Part shown: positions 52,025 through 61,331 of the stretch, piece after piece
How the letters are laid out: every line of letters begins with the position of its first letter
Numbering within the stretch: the stretch's first letter is position 1
From: Oceanobacillus_B kapialis
GTDB taxonomy: Bacteria > Bacillota > Bacilli > Bacillales > Amphibacillaceae
Strand: one strand, 5' to 3'
DNA: 64,000 bases
Assembly: GCF_042685265.1 (NCBI RefSeq)
Contig: NZ_JBHUMX010000045.1
Notes under the pieces: model-generated
Told to the model about the DNA's origin: nothing
The model's input: the letters and a program-made list of their open reading frames with translations, nothing else
Databases searched by the model: none
Made by a program: the position numbers and the translations under genes

Positions 52025-52714
52025 ATGTCAAATGAACTAATCTGGATTTTGTTTGCACTCGTTAATTTTTCTTTTTTACTCTTGTTTTATCGTTTATTCG
52101 GTAAGACAGGCTTATTTGTATGGATTGGGATGGCTACAGTCGTCGCGAACATGCAAGTACTTAAGACAGTTGAGTTGTTGGGATTGACTGCAACCCTTGG
52201 CAACATTATGTATGGGACAGCTTATCTAGCAACAGATATTTTGAATGAGAAGTATGGTAAACAAGAAGCAAAAAAAGCGGTATGGCTTGGCTTTGCTACA
52301 CTAATTACCATGACAGTTGTGATGCAATTTGCACTTGCCTTCCAACCAGCTGCAGATGATATTGCACATGGTTCACTTGCTACAATATTCGGTTTAGTGA
52401 TCAGAGTAGCAGCAGGAAGCTTGGCAGCATATATTATCAGTCAATACTTTGATGTTTGGATATATGATAAACTAAGAAAACTGTTCCCTTCTGATCGACA
52501 GCTCTGGATCCGAAATAATGGAAGTACGGTTATCAGTCAATTACTGGATTCTGTTGTATTCTGTACCATTGCCTTTTATGGACAATTTCCGTTTTCTGTA
52601 TGGCTGGAAATACTCTTTACGACATATATTATAAAATTCATTGTTGCAATCCTAGACACACCATTTATGTATATTGCAAAACGAATGAACAATAACAATG
52701 AAAAGGTCAGCTAA
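52025..52714 (+). CDS. Queuosine-precursor transporter (YhhQ/COG1738 family)
   Basis: A 229-residue protein with about six membrane helices. VVANMQVLKTVELLGLTATLGNIMYGTAYLATDILNEKYGKQEAKKAVWLGF is the family's long signature. Members take up preQ0 or preQ1, precursors of the tRNA base queuosine. The riboswitch upstream agrees. The FolE2 product also feeds this pathway. Confidence 0.93.
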   Translation: MSNELIWILFALVNFSFLLLFYRLFGKTGLFVWIGMATVVANMQVLKTVELLGLTATLGNIMYGTAYLATDILNEKYGKQEAKKAVWLGFATLITMTVVMQFALAFQPAADDIAHGSLATIFGLVIRVAAGSLAAYIISQYFDVWIYDKLRKLFPSDRQLWIRNNGSTVISQLLDSVVFCTIAFYGQFPFSVWLEILFTTYIIKFIVAILDTPFMYIAKRMNNNNEKVS

Positions 52715-52728
52715 TGCTGACCTTTTTT
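52701..52728 (+). terminator. Terminator overlapping the transporter's end
   Basis: AAAAGGTCAGC and GCTGACCTTTT pair, with the TAA stop in the loop, followed by T. It also faces the convergent methyltransferase gene. Confidence 0.88.
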
Positions 52729-53254
52729 ATGCATTCTTATAGACTTTCTGAGCTTCACTTTGGGTAAGTTTAAAGAAGAATATATACAAAAGAGGATAAA
52801 CAAAAGCTGTAATATAAGCTCCAAATAATACGGAAATAAAAGCAATTTCCAATAATGTTAAAAGATAGTCTGGATTTTTGACATATCTGTAAGGCCCTTG
52901 TTTAAACAATCTTACTCTTGGTAATGTAATTTTTTTGGTGTTCCAGAACACACCCGCTGAGCGTATACACCACCATTTGCAACAAAGGACGATAAGGCAG
53001 CATATAAAAAAGAATCGGTTGAAAACCACCTCTGTCTGCTTAATATAGAGTAATTCTACTACCACAGAACTAAACGCCAAGTATTGTACAAGTAACAAAC
53101 CACGATAGTGAGTTTCTTTAGGCGCCCTCCCTCCTCTTTCTATTAACCAACGTTCATTCCTTGTAGAAATTCTTTTAGAAGCAGTTCTTTCAAGTATAAT
53201 GACAAGTAAAACGATCCACACCCAGAGATTTGTCAGGATGATCCCCTCCTCCAT
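52727..53254 (-). CDS. Isoprenylcysteine carboxyl methyltransferase-family protein, copy 2 (BpsB-like)
   Basis: A 175-residue membrane protein of the ICMT/YpbQ family, with four or five helices and GPYRYVKNPDYLLTLLEIAF as the SAM-binding part. It is a paralogue of the protein at 53351. BpsB of B. subtilis methylates alkylpyrones made by the type III synthase BpsA. The GGAGGAGGGG lies just inside the ATG, so the start is uncertain; AGGA precedes the ATG weakly. Confidence 0.8.
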   Translation of the reverse strand: MEEGIILTNLWVWIVLLVIILERTASKRISTRNERWLIERGGRAPKETHYRGLLLVQYLAFSSVVVELLYIKQTEVVFNRFFFICCLIVLCCKWWCIRSAGVFWNTKKITLPRVRLFKQGPYRYVKNPDYLLTLLEIAFISVLFGAYITAFVYPLLYIFFFKLTQSEAQKVYKNA

Positions 53255-53350
53255 TTTTTCCTGTTTAGTATGAGCTAGAGGAAGGGTATTTATGATATGT
53301 TATGGAGAGTAAAAACTAAAAAAGACAGCTAGCATTTCGCTAACTGCCTT

Positions 53351-53872
53351 TTACTCTATATATGTTGGATCTTTTAATGCTCTCTCTTCAGCTGGTATAC
53401 GAATAAAGAGAAGCAAAATATGCAGAATCGGGAAAATCACACTTGTTAGATACGCTTGAAACATAACAGGTATGATAAAAAGTTCGATTCCCACCACTAT
53501 ATAATTAGGATGGTCGATATATTTATAAGGGCCAGCCTTAATTAATGGGAAATTTGGCGCCACAATAATTTTTGTGTTCCAAAACCTTCCTAACGAAGAA
53601 ATACACCAAACACGAAAGGCTTGGGTAAGCAGAAATAGTACGATTAAAAGGATTCCAGGATTTTGCACGACTTCATTCTTTGCCATAACCTCTAAAAGAA
53701 TGGAAAAAAAGAATAGGGTATGCACAATAATAAACCATTTATAGTGCTCCTCCCCACTTTCAATCCCGCCGCGCGCTTTTAACCACCGTTCATTTCGCTT
53801 TGCAACTGCGATCTCTAGGAGTCTTTGAACAACGAGAAAGATAAAAATGAACCATAATAATGGAGGTAACAT
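53351..53872 (-). CDS. bpsB: Alkylpyrone O-methyltransferase-like protein (BpsB/YpbQ)
   Basis: About 173 residues with several membrane helices. It has KRNERWLKARGGIESGEEHYKW and GPYKYIDHPNYIVVGIELFI, the conserved SAM-pocket motif of ICMT-like enzymes. The ATG at 53872 overlaps the bpsA stop (TAATG), so translation is coupled. It should methylate the BpsA products. Confidence 0.88.
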   Translation of the reverse strand: MLPPLLWFIFIFLVVQRLLEIAVAKRNERWLKARGGIESGEEHYKWFIIVHTLFFFSILLEVMAKNEVVQNPGILLIVLFLLTQAFRVWCISSLGRFWNTKIIVAPNFPLIKAGPYKYIDHPNYIVVGIELFIIPVMFQAYLTSVIFPILHILLLFIRIPAEERALKDPTYIE

Positions 53873-54957
53873 TATGTCCACTCCAGTAATAATAATTCTG
53901 AGCTGAATCCAGGCCCAAGGGCGGAAAGAATACTCTTCCCACCGGTTGGATGACCTTCTTTCATAGCAGCCATTAGAACATGGAGCACCGTGGCAGAAGA
54001 CATGTTACCATGGTTTCTTAAAATATTGTACGAATGCTTTAGCTTGTTTTTCGATGTTCTGAGCACATTTTCCATTGCTTCTAACACTTTTTTCCCACCT
54101 GGATGTGCGATATAAGAGTGAATATCTTTTTCCTTAAGGTTTTGGCGTTGAAAGAAATCGTTGCAATGCTCACGCCAGAATGAGTCAACCAGTAATGGAA
54201 TACTCTTTGAAAAAATTACTTCCAATCCCTTATCTGTTACATCCCATCCCATGACATCTGTGCTTTGTTTTTTCGTTTTAGAGCTTGTATCTGCTACCTT
54301 AACGGGTTTCTTCTTAAGATAATTAATATAAGGAGATTCCTCTCCGATTAACAAGGCAGCTGCTGTACCGTCCCCAAATAAGGCACTACCAATAATGTTA
54401 CTCTTTTTTAAGTCATTTTTTTGAAAGGTTAGACTACACAATTCACAGCAAACAACAAGTGCTGTCTTATCAGGATTAGCTTTAAGCCATTCATGGGCTC
54501 TTGACAATGCAATTGCTCCGCCAGCACAGCCAAGGCCCCATAATGGCATACGAATTATATTATCTCGGAAATTCCGCTGATTAAAAAGGTACGTATCTAC
54601 AGAAGGTGTCGCAATCCCAGTACTCGAGACAAATACTAGCATATCGATTGCCTGATAAGAAATTTCCTTATCCAAAAACTCTTTATTAGTAAGACAATGG
54701 TCAACAGCTTCAAGAGAGGTCGTGATGGCATGTGTTTTGTACAAGTCGTTCCGTTCCTTGAAGCTATGTTCAGAACGAAACCATTCCTTATTAACAACAA
54801 ATTGCCTACTTGTGACTTCGGCATTCTTAAACACGGGTAAAAGCTTTGTGACATGCCTGCTGGAACCAATAAAGATATCTTTTACAAGCTCTGTAATCTC
54901 TTCCTGGCGTATCTCGTTCGCTGGAATACCAATTCCTGTCGATCCAATATATGACAT
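53872..54957 (-). CDS. bpsA: Type III polyketide synthase (BpsA/BcsA)
   Basis: A 361-residue chalcone-synthase-fold enzyme: Cys144 in WGLGCAGGAIALSRAHEW, His in SYIAHPGGKKVLEAM and Asn in ILRNHGNMSSATVL form the catalytic triad. B. subtilis BpsA condenses long-chain acyl-CoA with malonyl-CoA into triketide pyrones. AAGAAGGTG precedes the ATG. It is 24 bases after the upstream peptidase gene and first of a three-gene set with its two methyltransferases. Confidence 0.93.
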   Translation of the reverse strand: MSYIGSTGIGIPANEIRQEEITELVKDIFIGSSRHVTKLLPVFKNAEVTSRQFVVNKEWFRSEHSFKERNDLYKTHAITTSLEAVDHCLTNKEFLDKEISYQAIDMLVFVSSTGIATPSVDTYLFNQRNFRDNIIRMPLWGLGCAGGAIALSRAHEWLKANPDKTALVVCCELCSLTFQKNDLKKSNIIGSALFGDGTAAALLIGEESPYINYLKKKPVKVADTSSKTKKQSTDVMGWDVTDKGLEVIFSKSIPLLVDSFWREHCNDFFQRQNLKEKDIHSYIAHPGGKKVLEAMENVLRTSKNKLKHSYNILRNHGNMSSATVLHVLMAAMKEGHPTGGKSILSALGPGFSSELLLLEWT

Positions 54958-54981
54958 AACGCACCTTCTTAGTTTTATCTT

Positions 54982-56481
54982 TTAGAACTGATAAATACCG
55001 CTATATTTCTTTGTTAAATAATTCACTAGGTATGCCGGATTTAGTGATTCCCCGGTCACATCGTTTAAGATTTCAAGTGGCTTTTTCATCTTTCCATACT
55101 GGTGAACATGTTTGGTAAACCACTCTTTAATCTGGTGAAATTCACCGGAGGCTATTAAATCATCAACGTTCATTTCTTTGTTTAATGTATGATTAAATTG
55201 CGCAGCATACATATACCCTAAGGCATAGGATGGGAAATAGCCAAAATCTCCACCAGACCAATGAATATCTTGCAGGACGCCTTGTTTGTCTGAAGGTGGT
55301 GTAATGCCTAAATAATCCTTCATTTTTTCATTCCACAGTCCTGGCAAATCTTTCACTTTTATGTCCCCATTGATTAGTGCCTTTTCCAACTCATAGCGAA
55401 CCATGATATGAAGAGAATAGGTTAATTCATCCGCTTCGATACGAATGAAGGATGGTTTCACTTCATTGACTGCCTTGTAAAATTGACCGTGTGGTACTGC
55501 CTGAAATGATGCCGGAGCAAAATCTTTAAACAAATTATAATGGCTGTACCAAAATGCTTCACTTCTTCCTACAAAGTTTTCCCAAAATAACGATTGTGAT
55601 TCATGAATTCCCATAGAAGTTCCTGTAGCTAATGGAGTATTTGCAAGACTAGGGTTAATGTTTTGCTCGTATAAAGCATGGCCACCTTCATGAATAGTAC
55701 CAAAAACAGCCATTCGAAAATCCTCTTCATCATATCTCGTTGTGACACGTACATCATGAATATTTAAGGCAATGGCAAATGGATGAATGGTTTCATCAAG
55801 TCTTCCAGCGTTAAAGTCATATCCCATTTTGTTAAGCACTTCTAGTGCGAATGCTTCTTGCTTAGCTTTAGAAAAATGCCCTTTTAAAACGTCTGGATTT
55901 GGTTTAACGCTACTATTCGTTATTTTACCAAGTAGCTCTGTTAAAGAATCACGTACTGAAGGAAAAACTTGATCTAACGTTTCGGTTGTTACTCCAGGTT
56001 CATAATTATGTAAAAGCGCATCGTAAATATTTTTCTCATAACCCCAATAATTAGCAAACTTTTTATTATATTCTACTAATTTCTCTAGAAATGGTTGAAA
56101 TAGCGAAAAATCAGATTTCTCTCTCGCTTCTTGCCATATTGCCTCTGCCTTGGATTGCAACATAACATACTCTTTATACTCATCATGTGGGATTTTACGA
56201 TTGCGTTCATAATTCTCTTCACATTCTTCCACAGTTTTCCGGATAATATCATCCTCTGTTTGGTCCTTTAACACATCAATAAAATATTTCATCTTTTCAG
56301 AAGTTTCCAGTTGATGTACTTTTTCAGCCATAAAACCGACTACTTCCGAGCGCTGGTCCACACCTTTTTTAGGTATTTTAGTTCTCATATCCCAATGCGC
56401 AAGCGAAATAACTTCTTTATAGGCACTCTGTTCTTTTAAAAGCTCTTTAAAATCCTTTTCAATAAGATATGTGTTATCCAA
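54982..56481 (-). CDS. ypwA: Metallocarboxypeptidase, M32 family (YpwA)
   Basis: A 499-residue Taq-type carboxypeptidase with HEGGHALYEQ, the HExxH zinc site, and the family motifs ESQSLFWENFVGRS, RIEADELTYSLHIMVRYELE and DIHWSGGDFGYFPSYALGYMYAAQ. It trims C-terminal residues in the cytoplasm. It starts at TTG directly after the ypsC stop (TAATTG), preceded by GGGGGAT. M32 enzymes normally are this long. Confidence 0.94.
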   Translation of the reverse strand: MDNTYLIEKDFKELLKEQSAYKEVISLAHWDMRTKIPKKGVDQRSEVVGFMAEKVHQLETSEKMKYFIDVLKDQTEDDIIRKTVEECEENYERNRKIPHDEYKEYVMLQSKAEAIWQEAREKSDFSLFQPFLEKLVEYNKKFANYWGYEKNIYDALLHNYEPGVTTETLDQVFPSVRDSLTELLGKITNSSVKPNPDVLKGHFSKAKQEAFALEVLNKMGYDFNAGRLDETIHPFAIALNIHDVRVTTRYDEEDFRMAVFGTIHEGGHALYEQNINPSLANTPLATGTSMGIHESQSLFWENFVGRSEAFWYSHYNLFKDFAPASFQAVPHGQFYKAVNEVKPSFIRIEADELTYSLHIMVRYELEKALINGDIKVKDLPGLWNEKMKDYLGITPPSDKQGVLQDIHWSGGDFGYFPSYALGYMYAAQFNHTLNKEMNVDDLIASGEFHQIKEWFTKHVHQYGKMKKPLEILNDVTGESLNPAYLVNYLTKKYSGIYQF

Positions 56482-57621
56482 TTAGATATCCCCCTTGTTT
56501 TTCTTACCAAAGTATTGGTAATAATCTGTTCGAATAAAACCATTGAATAGCTTTCTCTTTTTAGTAGCTGGTTTACCATAGGCTTTTTCAAACTTCTCAA
56601 ATGCTGTTAGTATATAAACACTCCAGCTAGGGTGCGAATCCATAACAGAGCCAAGATCCTGGTAAATTTTTGCTACCGCATCTTTATCACTAAGCCGCTG
56701 TCCATATGGAGGATTGCCAATAATATACCCATTTTCTTTTTTGATCGTTAAATCCTTCACTTGCATTTGCTTCCAAGAAATTAAATCACCAAACCCAGCT
56801 TCTATTGCATTGTCTGCTGAAATTTTTATTAAATTATGGTCAATATCCGATCCGGTAATCTCTAGTTGTTGGTCATAATTTGCTTTATCTTCTGCCTCTT
56901 CAAATGCTGTTTCCCAATATTTATCTTTAATAAATGACCAGCCTTCTGAAGCGAACTCCCTGTTAAAGCCAGGTGCAATATTTTGCCCGATCATTGCAGC
57001 TTCAATTGGAATGGTACCTGATCCACAAAAGGGATCAATTAATGGATATTCTGGTTTCCAGTTCGTTAATAAAACAAGAGCAGCAGCCATCGTTTCCTTT
57101 AAGGGGGCTTCCCCTTGGCCTACTCTGTACCCACGCTTATGCAGACCAGCTCCAGACGTATCAATGGTTAACATGGCTTCGTCTTTTAATAGAGAAACTT
57201 CTACTTTGTAAAGTGCTCCTGTTTCTGGCATTTTACTTGCAACACCATGTTTAAGCTTTAGTCTTTCCGCAATAGCTTTTTTGGTAATAGCCTGGCAATC
57301 GGACACACTGTACAAAGTAGATTGAACAGACTTCCCTGAAACCGGAAATTGCCCTTTTTCTGAAATATAATTTTCCCAAGGCAAGGCTTTTGTGCCTTCA
57401 AACAACTCATCAAATGTGGAGGCGTTAAACTTACCTACAAGCAATCGCACCCTATCTGCGGTTCTAAGCCACAGATTGCATCTAGGTATGGCGGAAATTG
57501 GTGCTTCAAACACAACTCGACCATTTTCTACCTGTACTTCGTAACCCAGGCTTTTCACTTCATTAGCAACAATAGATTCAAGGCCCATTGCAGCGGTTGC
57601 AATTAATGTAACATTCTGCAT
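56482..57621 (-). CDS. ypsC: THUMP-domain RNA methyltransferase (RlmL/YpsC type)
   Basis: A 379-residue protein: an N-terminal ferredoxin-like and THUMP region (residues 1-150), then a Rossmann methyltransferase with LIDPFCGSGTIPIEAAMIG as the SAM loop and NPPYG (IIGNPPYGQRLSD) as the catalytic motif. It methylates guanine N2 in 23S rRNA by family. The gene lies next to rnpB and gpsB as in B. subtilis. Confidence 0.93.
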   Translation of the reverse strand: MQNVTLIATAAMGLESIVANEVKSLGYEVQVENGRVVFEAPISAIPRCNLWLRTADRVRLLVGKFNASTFDELFEGTKALPWENYISEKGQFPVSGKSVQSTLYSVSDCQAITKKAIAERLKLKHGVASKMPETGALYKVEVSLLKDEAMLTIDTSGAGLHKRGYRVGQGEAPLKETMAAALVLLTNWKPEYPLIDPFCGSGTIPIEAAMIGQNIAPGFNREFASEGWSFIKDKYWETAFEEAEDKANYDQQLEITGSDIDHNLIKISADNAIEAGFGDLISWKQMQVKDLTIKKENGYIIGNPPYGQRLSDKDAVAKIYQDLGSVMDSHPSWSVYILTAFEKFEKAYGKPATKKRKLFNGFIRTDYYQYFGKKNKGDI

Positions 57622-57806
57622 GTAACGTATCCTTTCATGTATCGAAATTAATTCTTTCTTAGTTTATCACAATCCTTTAAAAAAGATGAATTCATATCCA
57701 TTGACGTCTAGTTAGCCGTCATTTCTTTCGAGAAAATAAAGTGGAACTTCATTTGGTGGGGGCACATCCAAAGAAGGCAGTTTAAGGCGGGATAAATAAA
57801 GCAAAC

Positions 57807-57845
57807 TAAAAAACCTTGCTGACAGTTATTCTGTAAGCAAGGTTT
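57807..57845 (-). terminator. Terminator of rnpB
   Basis: On the minus strand CCTTGCTTACAG and CTGTCAGCAAGG form a stem, with one mismatch, followed by six T. Confidence 0.88.
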
Positions 57846-57855
57846 CATTTCGTTA

Positions 57856-58263
57856 TTGGTGGACCCATAAATACTCGATAAGCCATGTTCTGTCCCCAAC
57901 GTACTTCAAATGGTGGTCAGCCTCGTACATTGGTTGTAATCATCTATCTACAAGAAAAATCTTGTCCCTCGTTCGGTTCATTTCCCTAGTAAAGGATGCC
58001 CCTACCAAAATTTGGGTTGCTCACTCGTGGGGTTTACCTCGTTCCACCTGGATGGTTTCCCAACCAGCTACGTCACTGTGGCACTTTCAAGGTACGCATT
58101 CCATATCCGGAGACTTAGGAATACCTCCTGCCGTTAACCATAAAGGTTACCTTGACTTATGAATTCGTCAAGCACGAACACTACAAACATCGCAGTTTGT
58201 GTGAGCATGGACTTTCCTCTGCATACAGAAAGCATGCAGCGATTACATGAGTATTTAATTCCG
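57856..58263 (-). ncRNA. rnpB: RNase P RNA, Bacillus type B
   Basis: The minus strand contains the diagnostic conserved regions: GTAATCGCTGCATGC, GAGGAAAGTCCATGCTC, GAAAGTGCCACAGTGACG, GGTAAACCCC, ACCCAAATTTTGGTAGGGG, TAGATAGATGATTAC and ACAGAACATGGCTTA. The ends pair as TAAATACTC with GAGTATTTA (helix P1). This is the catalytic RNA that cuts the 5' leader of tRNAs. It lies between ypsC and gpsB as in B. subtilis. Ends are good to a few bases. Confidence 0.97.
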
Positions 58264-58270
58264 TTCCTTT

Positions 58271-58299
58271 AGTATACCATTATTGCTTCATTTCGACAA
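58271..58299 (-). promoter_or_regulatory. Sigma-A promoter of rnpB
   Basis: On the minus strand TTGTCG (58299-58294) and TATACT (58276-58271) are 17 bases apart. It gives a start near 58264, matching the RNA's 5' end. Confidence 0.8.
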
Positions 58300-58408
58300 G
58301 TTATGCTTTCGATAAAAGTGGAACGTAAAGAAGTGGAGGTGTCACATCCCCCACTTACACGTTACCTTTGTCTATACCTTAAATGGTATGTTTCCTATCA
58401 GTAACCAC

Positions 58409-58726
58409 TTATCCTTCTGTGTCAGCAAACTTTTTGCCAAATACTGCCTTTTCCAAATTTGATAATCTTTTTAAGACATCATAATTCATTTGAGGAGCTG
58501 GCTGAGTAGATCTTGTTCTACTAGTCTGCTCCGAGGATGTTTTCCTTAATCGTTCATTTTCCTGCTGCAAGCGTTCAATCTCTTGTTTAAATAAATCGTA
58601 ATCCTGGATAATTTTGTCCAGAAACTCGTCCACTTCTTCCTGATTGTATCCACGCATACCTGTTTTGAATTCTTTTTCAAGTATATCCTTCCCACTAAAT
58701 TGCACCTGATTTAAACTCAATCTCAT
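58409..58726 (-). CDS. gpsB: Cell-division protein GpsB
   Basis: A 105-residue DivIVA-like coiled-coil protein: SGKDILEKEFKTGMRGYNQEEVDEFLDKIIQDYDLF binds the membrane and penicillin-binding proteins, a coiled coil follows, and a C-terminal oligomerisation helix closes it (YDVLKRLSNLEKAVFGKKF). It shuttles PBP1 between division and elongation; ponA lies 3.3 kb away. The start is the ATG or the GTG just before it. Confidence 0.93.
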   Translation of the reverse strand: MRLSLNQVQFSGKDILEKEFKTGMRGYNQEEVDEFLDKIIQDYDLFKQEIERLQQENERLRKTSSEQTSRTRSTQPAPQMNYDVLKRLSNLEKAVFGKKFADTEG

Positions 58727-58865
58727 CACCTCATCCTATTTACATGCTTATTTTTTCAAAATACAAACTTATTGTCAATGTAAAGTCTATTTATCCGAAA
58801 CTTAATTTATACATCTTGACCCAAATTGTTGGTTTCGAATAACACCATAGTACCAGTTTACCACT

Positions 58866-58893
58866 AAAAAAGGAACCTGAAAAATCAGCTCCC
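58866..58893 (-). terminator. Terminator of cdd
   Basis: On the minus strand GGGAGCTGA and TCAGGTTCC, with one mismatch and one G-T pair, are followed by TTTTTT. Confidence 0.6.
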
Positions 58894-58949
58894 TTCCTTA
58901 TTGTCTATAAAATTTAATTGCTAGCTTGTAAAAATGTCTTCATTATAGT

Positions 58950-59351
58950 TTATTCGTTTTCCATGTCTGTCTGTTGAAAGGAAAATGGCAGCAACTCTTC
59001 CATAGATACGGTCTTTACCATTTTTTCATTATTTGCTAAGTGGATAACCGTTTCACTATCAAAAAACTCACTCATTACCTGTCTACAAGAACCACATGGT
59101 GGTACAGGACGTTTCATGTCAGCTGCGACAGCCATCTCTGCAAATTCTCGTTCTCCATCCGATATCGCTTTAAAAATCGCAACCCTTTCCGCACAACAGG
59201 TAACCGGATATGCTGCGTTTTCAATATTACAGCCTGTATATAATTTACCAGATTTCGTTAATAATGCTGCTCCAACAGGGAAAGAGGAATACGGGATATA
59301 TGCTTTCTCTCTCATTTTTAGTGCTTCTTCGATTAATTGCTCTTTTGTCAT
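58950..59351 (-). CDS. cdd: Cytidine deaminase
   Basis: A 133-residue tetrameric-type enzyme. CNIENAAYPVTCCAERVAIFKAI carries the first zinc Cys and catalytic Glu, and PCGSCRQVMSEF the other two Cys. It turns cytidine and deoxycytidine into uridine forms for pyrimidine salvage. Length is typical of the Bacillus form. Confidence 0.96.
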   Translation of the reverse strand: MTKEQLIEEALKMREKAYIPYSSFPVGAALLTKSGKLYTGCNIENAAYPVTCCAERVAIFKAISDGEREFAEMAVAADMKRPVPPCGSCRQVMSEFFDSETVIHLANNEKMVKTVSMEELLPFSFQQTDMENE

Positions 59352-59406
59352 TATGTAACCCCCAGTAATGAATTCTAAGTGGTAAGAACAGAGTTAGAGA
59401 GAGCAC

Positions 59407-59763
59407 TTAGTTCTCGCTCAATTCTCTCTGTAATTGATCGAGTATGTAAAGAATAGATCGATTCAGTTCCATATATCGCTTTCTTCTTGCGTCAATATAA
59501 TAGCTGTGCATCAGCAATAACTCCATATTTTCTTTTGTTGACGTTACTTGATGTGGATGGACCTGAACTTCTCTATTTTTCACTGCTTCTAGTGCAGCTT
59601 TTTCCCATTCAGCAAGGAGCTCATAAACAGGTGCTGTTTCCTGTTTAACCTGTAAAAAGAATTCTCTATCCTTTTTGTTTTCAGGTGGCTCACTGTTTTC
59701 GTATTTATCTTTTAGTCGTTTTATGTGCTGCTGGAGCTTTTCTGTCTGTTGAAGTAGTTCCAT
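59407..59763 (-). CDS. yppE: YppE-family protein (DUF1798)
   Basis: A 118-residue helical protein, LLQQTEKLQQHIKRLKDKYE...FLQVKQETAPVYELLAEWEKAALE...VHPHQVTSTKENMELLLMHSYYIDARRKRYMELNRS, matching the YppE four-helix bundle. Function unknown. AAGGCGG precedes the ATG at 59763; an upstream ATG at 59790 lies before it. It neighbours yppC, recU and ponA as in B. subtilis. Confidence 0.85.
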   Translation of the reverse strand: MELLQQTEKLQQHIKRLKDKYENSEPPENKKDREFFLQVKQETAPVYELLAEWEKAALEAVKNREVQVHPHQVTSTKENMELLLMHSYYIDARRKRYMELNRSILYILDQLQRELSEN

Positions 59764-59835
59764 ATCGTAATAACCGCCTTTTTCCTTCATACTCTACAAC
59801 AATACTGTACCATCTCTTTCGGAAAAATGCATCAT

Positions 59836-60051
59836 CTACTTGATGGAAAAGCCCCTCCTTATCGTAGACCGCGTATGCCCAATGGCTAATTGCTGGGTTT
59901 CAAAGTCTTCCGAAATAGTGCGATCCATCAGAGTTGTTAGTCGCTGATTCATCCTTCTAACTTGGTCAGCCAATAACTGTAACTGCTGTTCCACAATTTG
60001 CTTTTCTACACCATTCACATCACTTTCAGCATATTTCATCGCCAGACCCAT
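59836..60051 (-). CDS. Small helical protein of unknown function
   Basis: A 71-residue, Gln-rich protein (QIVEQQLQLLADQVRRMNQRLTTLMDRTISEDFETQQLAIGH), predicted as a coiled coil. I do not recognise the family. AAGGAG lies nine bases before the ATG at 60051. It stands between yppE and sspM and may be a Bacillaceae spore-associated small protein, a guess from neighbours. Confidence 0.6.
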   Translation of the reverse strand: MGLAMKYAESDVNGVEKQIVEQQLQLLADQVRRMNQRLTTLMDRTISEDFETQQLAIGHTRSTIRRGFSIK

Positions 60052-60208
60052 ATTCACCCACTCCTTCATTTTAATATTACCTGTATTCGATCTCTTCCTT
60101 CTATCTCCTGCCCGTTCGACAAAACAACAGAGAAGCTAACAAAACAAGTGGATTTACTTATTTTTTAGCAAAAATGAGACAAACTAATAGTGTAAAGGAG
60201 GGATAGGA

Positions 60209-60310
60209 ATGAATAAGAAAAAACAGAAACAAAAAGCTGAAAGTGAAAAGTCTCGTTCCTTGAAAGTCGGAGATAAAAAACTTCAAGGCCCTAACCGCCC
60301 TTCCACTTAA
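60209..60310 (+). CDS. sspM: Small acid-soluble spore protein SspM
   Basis: A 33-residue protein, MNKKKQKQKAESEKSRSLK plus VGDKKLQGPNRPST. The Lys-rich start and the end KLxGPNRPST are those of SspM, a minor spore-core protein. AAAGGAGGG precedes the ATG. CAAACTA 23 bases before that ribosome site's AAGG resembles the sigma-G minus-10 CATACTA. It is close to the small spore genes of this region in relatives. Confidence 0.9.
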   Translation: MNKKKQKQKAESEKSRSLKVGDKKLQGPNRPST

Positions 60311-60348
60311 GGATTAAAAAGCATGAAATTAAATCTTATAAAAAACAA

Positions 60349-60387
60349 ATTAGCCCCGGCTGGTGTTAATCACCAGCGGGGCTAATT
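60349..60387. terminator. Bidirectional terminator between sspM and yppC
   Basis: ATTAGCCCCGGCTGGTG and CACCAGCGGGGCTAAT pair, with one bulge. The stop codon of yppC lies in the loop, so the hairpin overlaps the gene's last codons. Confidence 0.85.
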
Positions 60388-61331
60388 GCATTCTTTATAT
60401 AATAATAAGCAAATAACATATCACGTTTTCGATAATAAGCCGTCTTCATATCTTCTAGAGAGATTTGCTTAGGCTGCCCCCACCATCTATTCCGAAAACC
60501 CCCTGTCTTCCACCAATCTTTTCGAATATTATCCTGATGTTTTATAACCGGGTACAGTCCCCTTAACATCGGAGAATATGGGTAATGAAGTGAAAGAAAT
60601 GGTTCGAAATCTTTGCGCGATCCAGTATGTTCCTGTGTAATAGCAAAATTTAATGATTTGTCATAAACATTAGGGGAATAAAGTATATTAGCAAGTCGTA
60701 CTCCTAACGCTATCCTTTTTGAAACATTTGTAAACCCTTGAACGTATGCCCCATATAGATGGTTCGACTTAGTTGGAAAAAGAACCGCGTTCATACGTAA
60801 AAAGTTTTGCATCATGTATGGAAGCCTGTTAAAAACATGATACTGGAAGTAAGCCTGTTTGACGACAGGACCTTGGATAACATTTTGTTCGTTAATAATT
60901 AAGGCGGTCATTAGCTTATCTTGTTCTCGTTTTTTCCAAAATAGTTTCCATTGGTTTTCCATAAATACCGATACGTGAAACTTTTTTAACAAATGGAATA
61001 ATGGTGTTTTTAGTTCTTTGGAAAGCTTATATACTAATAACTGTGGGAAAGCATCAGAAAAGATTAGCCAGTTTGCACGTTCATAGGTCATAAACAGTTG
61101 ATTTCTTTCCTCTTCTCCTAGCATCTTTTTAAAAGGCTGTAAGTGGAGATCTGTCATATTCCAACCTGCATTTCTGGAGACCATACTTGCAAGAAAAGCC
61201 CACTTAATTTCAGGGTTCTCTAAGTAAAAACTAAGGTAAGCCTTAGTCCGAGAAATATTGTCTTTATTATGCTTCCTAGTGGTGTTTATTATATAATGGA
61301 TATAGGAGTGGACAGATTCATCTCCATACAT
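60366..61331 (-). CDS. yppC: YppC-like protein (DUF2515)
   Basis: A 321-residue soluble protein matching DUF2515: NTTRKHNKDNISRTKAYLSFYLENPEIKWAFLASMVSRNAGWNMTDL and the C-terminal HYPYSPMLRGLYPVIKHQDNIRKDWWKTGGFRNRWWG. No enzyme motif is known. In B. subtilis it lies beside recU, divergent, as here. Function unknown. Confidence 0.88.
   Translation of the reverse strand: MYGDESVHSYIHYIINTTRKHNKDNISRTKAYLSFYLENPEIKWAFLASMVSRNAGWNMTDLHLQPFKKMLGEEERNQLFMTYERANWLIFSDAFPQLLVYKLSKELKTPLFHLLKKFHVSVFMENQWKLFWKKREQDKLMTALIINEQNVIQGPVVKQAYFQYHVFNRLPYMMQNFLRMNAVLFPTKSNHLYGAYVQGFTNVSKRIALGVRLANILYSPNVYDKSLNFAITQEHTGSRKDFEPFLSLHYPYSPMLRGLYPVIKHQDNIRKDWWKTGGFRNRWWGQPKQISLEDMKTAYYRKRDMLFAYYYIKNAISPAGD

Noticed and set aside
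57962..58162. Plus-strand frame of 66 codons
   Set aside because: It lies wholly in the RNase P RNA gene on the opposite strand.
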